From: Rhea pennata
Taxonomy: Eukaryota > Chordata > Aves > Rheiformes > Rheidae
Length of the DNA stretch: 64,000 bases
Reading direction: 5' to 3'
Assembly (NCBI RefSeq): GCF_028389875.1
Contig: NC_084682.1
Coordinates: forward strand, 692,001-756,000
Shown here: piece after piece, positions 59,051-64,000 of the stretch
Layout of the letters: each line of letters opens with the position of its first letter
Numbering within the stretch: the stretch's first letter is position 1
Notes under the pieces: model-generated
The model's database searches: none
What the model was told of the DNA's origin: nothing
What the model saw: only the letters and a program-made list of their open reading frames with translations
Made by a program: the position numbers and the translations under genes

Positions 59051-62000
59051 GGACACAAAGAGGCAGCATGACCTGTTTTAGCTTGCATCTAGCCCTCCAT
59101 GGCAGGGCAGGGCTGTCCTCTGACTGGTCTCCCTGAGCATCTCTGCAGGAAACCTAAGGGCATGATTTCTTCTCACTTCATTTGTGCACTTACAGTTTCC
59201 TTGGGAAGGGCCTAGTTTCCACAGACAGATTGCTTCTCCCTTCACCCATCTGTGTATGCTTTTTTTTTTTTAAAAAAAAAACAGAAATGGATGTAGAAAG
59301 AGGGGATTAGTAATCACAGAGGACAGCTCCTAAAGGCTGAGTGTCAACAAGCGCTGGGCACTCACCCCACTGACGACCAGCTTTGACTAGAGCACATGCA
59401 CGCTTGGCTTCTGCGCTGCCTGGCCGTCTGAGCTCCTTGCAACACCTCTGCAGCTCATCTCGCTTCCCCACAAGCAATGGTTACTCCAACTGCTCAGCTG
59501 CCTTCTGTATCAGTTGGTCATTTCCATATTCATCATACAGTCCACAAAACCTGCAGAAACAGCAAGAAGGGACTGCTGTATCCTTGTGACTGCCCAACAG
59601 AGCCTCTGTTTTGAGTTGCTGGTGGCTTTTTACCTGAACCATAAAATCAGCTTGTTGCATTTGTGGCAACAGAAGTAGACCAAGAGGACATTAATTCACT
59701 GCTATCATCTAACATCCCTTGTGGAAGTCCCATCAGGGAATCCACATGCCTCAAATCCAACACCTTATGAATAAAATACAGCTGAATTTCTGGACCTCTA
59801 GACATGGGTTAAAGAACATGACAACGTTTATCACGTCTCTTGGTGATTGGTTCCAGTGAAAAGCTATTACCAGTACTATGTCCTATTATTATGCTAGTTT
59901 TGAGTGTTTCAAGAATATTCAGGTTCAGATAAAATTTTAAGTCTCTAAATGCGCATGAAATTAAAGAGTGGTCCCTCTAGGTTCCAGTTGTATTTAGTGA
60001 AGTAGAGTACTTCCCCAAACACGTTAGATGTTGGGAAGGCTAGTTAAATTTTCATAGGTTTAGTTCTGTGGCAACTTACACTACTGAGAACTACCCTCTG
60101 AAAGAAGGGAGACAGCATATCACACAATTAGGTATCTGGGCAAGTACTGACAGGAATAAATACAGCACAGTCACATTGTCATCTTTCTTGAGAAATGCTG
60201 CATTAGTCATTAAGTGCTTTGCAATATGATGTTGTAGAACTGAATTAAATCTGTCCACTGAAAAATGCCCTAAAAACAAAGCAACAAGCACATGGAGCAT
60301 GCAGGGCCATTCAAAAATTCAATTCATATTCCTCTAGCAAAGTTGTTTTGCCTGACACATTTAGATGCTTCATTTAGACTGACAGGAGAAGACTACACAG
60401 ACAGGGATGGGGCAACATATTCTCCAACCTATTGTTCTTTCTCTGGTGAAGACCTGTTAGTAGCCCCTGGAAAAAAAAATTCATTCATAAACATCTGTAA
60501 ATGGCCAAGTAGCAGACATTTCCACTGAAGTTTTGTGATGCAAGCCTTGATTAACATACTCATTGCAAATCTGTAATAAGCTAATGATTTAAATCTCATT
60601 AAAAAAAATATCTTGTAGCCTAGAGCTACGCTGAGGGCGTAAGTCAGATGTATGAAATGCTGCCATTTAATTTTCAGATCATCTGTGCTGTAAGTGTGCA
60701 GGTATATTTGAGTAGACTGAACATGTAACTGCTGCAACCCTTAATGCAAAAGTAAAGTCAGCCTTCAAGGAGGTACAGACAGTCAAAACCAGCAGCTACC
60801 CAAACACAGTCTGTAAGGGAGCATGGATGGTCATGGACACACAAGTTTTCCTTACAAGGAGCAACAGGGAGAAAGGTACTGTTCAGCCATAGTATTTTTT
60901 AAATCATGATAGTACTGATTAATAGGAGTAATGATACTTTTATCAATATTAATATAAGCATAGAAGGCCCCATTAATTTTTCATTGTAAAGTTTAAGAAA
61001 TAAATATTCTTTCCATGAAGTCTACTGTCCTATAAAGCAAAAGGAGGATAAAATAAGCAACCAGAGAAACACACGAAAAGGATGAGACAATATAACAAAG
61101 GAAAGTTTTTATCCTCTTCTGAATCAACTCAGCAGTTTAGTTCTTTCCCCACCATCTCCTGCCTCAGGCATCTAGGCTATTTCTAGTTCACTCATGGTCT
61201 TGCTGAATAGACAGCACATTAATTTTAACCCTTCTAGGCAAAAGCTTTTCCTACACACAATTCCTGCTGAGGCTGACAAATTCCATGCAGGACAAGCTTG
61301 CTTATTTTAGGTAGCCTGGGTTTTACTATCACTATCTTCAAACGTAAAAAAACTCCCTGGGGTAAGTAGTAGGAATGAAATAATGTATCTGCACAGCACA
61401 AGAGTATTTAAGAGTACAGCCACTTAGGCTACATACATCCTTTGCTATACTTATTTGTGCTAATGCTACTTTTCAAATAGAAATGAGACTTGGTATCTAC
61501 TCCTTTGCTGCGACCGTCAAATGTTTTGTTTCCATGCTACAAAACCATCTGCTGGTTTTGAACAAGACATTGCACCTGCAGGCATGTATCTTGAATAGGT
61601 ATATGTTTGGGCTAGGACACTATTACAAAGCTTGGTGGATTATACACTGAAAAGATATCTAGAAGTTTCTTCAATTATGGTATCACCTGGGTTGGAAGAA
61701 TGCTTCCTAATCACCAGAGAGCACAACTATCCTTTACTCAATGCTTCTAAAATGGCAAAACCTAGATGGCCAAACTCAATATTGCTGCTATGCACACTGC
61801 TTACAGTTCTCCAGATTTACCAGTGATCACCACTTTTCTTTGGCATTTCCTGATCTTTGGCTTCAAGTTTTATTTGAGCCTTGCCTCACATATCCCACTC
61901 AGGAGCCCAAAAAGCAGACGTTGAAGCTGCTGAGGAGAAGGTAGGAAAGGAAGAAAAAACCCAGAGGAACAGTTTTCCCACATGTACACAGGCTGCAGTT

Positions 62001-64000
62001 TGTAAAATGTGATCAACACAATATATAATTGGAGGGGGAGCACTGTAAAATATGTGGAGGCAGGAAAATGAATGATCTCTGTCAACTATTTAAAAGCAAT
62101 CCAGTAATGTGAACAATCAGAAGTGAATAAAAAAATCAATACACTTCTCAGTGCAGAAATAGAAAACACGTTGGATTTTACTCCTGCAAAATCCATGCAA
62201 CAGACTAATTCTGCTTGTCAGTAAATGTGGCCACTTCAGAAACAGAGCCACATGTAGTAGAATACTCTTTAGATAAGTTCCTGTGCTTATTGATGGAACT
62301 ATAACATCCCCACTGGTTTCAGTGGTATGTGATTGCACCTTTACGCTGTAATTACATAATTAGGTTTTATTTCTATTGTATTGAATTTATTTAATAAAAG
62401 ATACACTAGAAAGGCATCAAGTAAAACAAGCAAAGGACATACCATGCCAAATTCAGCCCAACCTCTGCTTTTCTGCTTCATTTTCTAAGTGCAGGAAAGC
62501 AAAGAAAAGTAATATTATTCCTGTTAGAGAAAACAGACAACCAGAGGAATGACTGGTGAGTCCCAGAATGGCCATTTCTATATTCTAAATTGCAGCCTGC
62601 TTCAGACTTCAGTATGTGCTTCCTGAGTTGCTACCAAAGTTTCCTCCTTTAACCTCCTGCTGGAATTTTCCTGCTGTTATCTGGAGTTCTTCATGGAAAA
62701 AGGTTGTTTGAAACTGCAGGGAAGGGGGGGGGGGTTATATTATCGGGGGGGAAGTCAAAGTGAAGATAGATGAGTGGACAGAGCATAATTTTGCAGCACA
62801 ATTTATCATGCTGTCCAGCACTTTACTACACAGCTACACAATTTAACTCATAGACCTCAGTACTATGTGTGCACAGAAGACAGATCTATTATCTTTCGTT
62901 TCCAAACTTTACTTTCCTATTGGACATATGAAATATAGCTAGAAACATCATGCAAATTAGAGATCATGGAACTAGCTCAAAGACGATGGGAACTGCCAGA
63001 CTTTTAGTCAGCCATTGAACCTTAGCCAACCTTTGTTTGTCATTATTGAAAATACACAATTATTCAATGATTTTTTCTCTCTGTAGCTTTCAGTAGCAGG
63101 TACAGATGGCACCACATTCAGTTCCTCTAGCACTCTAAACACCATAGATAGCTATGCTTGAAAACTGAAGTCAAGAGATCTGGACTTTTAACAATCCTGG
63201 CTGCAGTCTAGCTTGGACGCCCACCAGGAGAGTGCAAAATGTCAGGCCAAGTCCTTTAAAAAGGACAGGCAGTCTCCATTAACAATTCAGTCACTCTATT
63301 TCTCTTTTGATAATCCAGCACAAATTTACATGCACGAAGACCAGAGGCTGCTTGTCCCCTGTGGTAATCCTTGTCTAGTATGTTATCTATATTCTGACTT
63401 ATGCAACACTATTGCAGCTATGTGACCTCCTTGTCCATCCTGGGTATGCCTCTACTCTTGTTGACATGACAGAAGTTCTCACCTCAATATCCATTTTCAG
63501 AAGAAAAGTACAAACTCCACGGAACAAGGCCTTCCTAGAATTTTCCAGCACTCTGAGGCAGTGTTGCACTAGCAAAAGATCTGGCTGAGAACTCCCTTCC
63601 TTCCATAAGTTTGTTGCTTCTGTATAAACATCTTTTTTCTAGAATACCAAGTGTTTTTTGATGACATGATAGGTAGAGATCAGCTACTGATTCAAGATGT
63701 AGGGGACAGGTTCAGCACTAGCAGAGCACAACCACAGATTCCCCAGAATAGAAGCTTTTCTCTGATGAGGTTATTTAATTTATGCAGTGACAATGAGGAA
63801 GAGGGCTCACTGAAGGTACACACACACACGAATGAGGGCCAGAGGGTACTGAAGCCAGAGGGCACAGAGGAGCAAGACTACACCTGCCAAAGGGAATATC
63901 TGATCAATAGTCCCATTCCTTCCCAAGGAGCAGATGTCAGTGCTGCTGACAGATAAACCATTTCTCCCATCAGCTGCAACCTTTTCCTTTTTCTGTATCT
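59051..64000. other. Unannotated sequence
   Basis: No gene or dispersed repeat I can support. Simple runs occur at about 59261-59281 (T then A) and 62724-62751 (two G runs of 11 and 7). The 101-codon plus-strand frame at 63651-63956 is unrecognised and lacks supporting signals. Confidence 0.5.

Noticed and set aside
63651..63956. 101-codon plus-strand frame near the right edge
   Set aside because: Unrecognised product, no promoter or splice evidence, and partly built on a CACA microsatellite.

Overview
This window looks like non-coding DNA (intergenic or long-intron) from a bird, most likely a passerine. The evidence is its repeats. There is a 2.1 kb CR1 LINE with the avian-type 3' end (terminal repeats of ATTCTATG) and several older CR1 relics. 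There is also a short element at about 50.09-50.24 kb whose head is a tRNA-Ile(AAT) gene and whose tail is a CR1 3' end. From memory, that architecture matches the passerine TguSINE1 group of CR1-mobilised SINEs. Base composition is moderately AT-rich with many homopolymer runs. No bacterial-style gene organisation is present, and no open reading frame matches a host protein I recognise.

Layout. 0-11 kb: mostly unannotated sequence with one CR1 relic (about 2.7 kb), two (ACAT/AT/AC) microsatellites, a GC-richer patch at 7.8-8.4 kb and a strong hairpin at 9.69 kb. 11.19-13.32 kb: a 5'-truncated CR1 on the minus strand carrying a broken reverse-transcriptase ORF. 16.8 kb: an ancient MIR/L2-type SINE. 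17.6-30.4 kb: four short segments, each bounded by good acceptor and donor splice signals on the plus strand, plus a possible terminal exon with AATAAA. Together they suggest an unannotated spliced transcript. 26.4 kb: a 113-bp all-purine tract. 31.8-35.6 kb: ancient MIR/L2-like pieces, including two head-to-tail copies. 37.65-37.88 kb: a small, very CpG-rich block. 40.6 kb and 50.3-50.5 kb: old CR1 relics. 50.1 kb: the tRNA-Ile/CR1 SINE. 55.5 and 58.9 kb: further ancient SINE fragments. The rest holds nothing I can support.

The coding content I can defend is the dead CR1 reverse transcriptase. The points most worth checking are the candidate spliced transcript, which could carry a 63-codon ORF running through all its later junctions, and the SINE that shares 29 identical terminal bases with the CR1 in the same window. 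Several stretches rich in homeodomain, SOX and POU-like motifs are listed as low-confidence candidate conserved non-coding elements. No alignment or conservation test could be run here.
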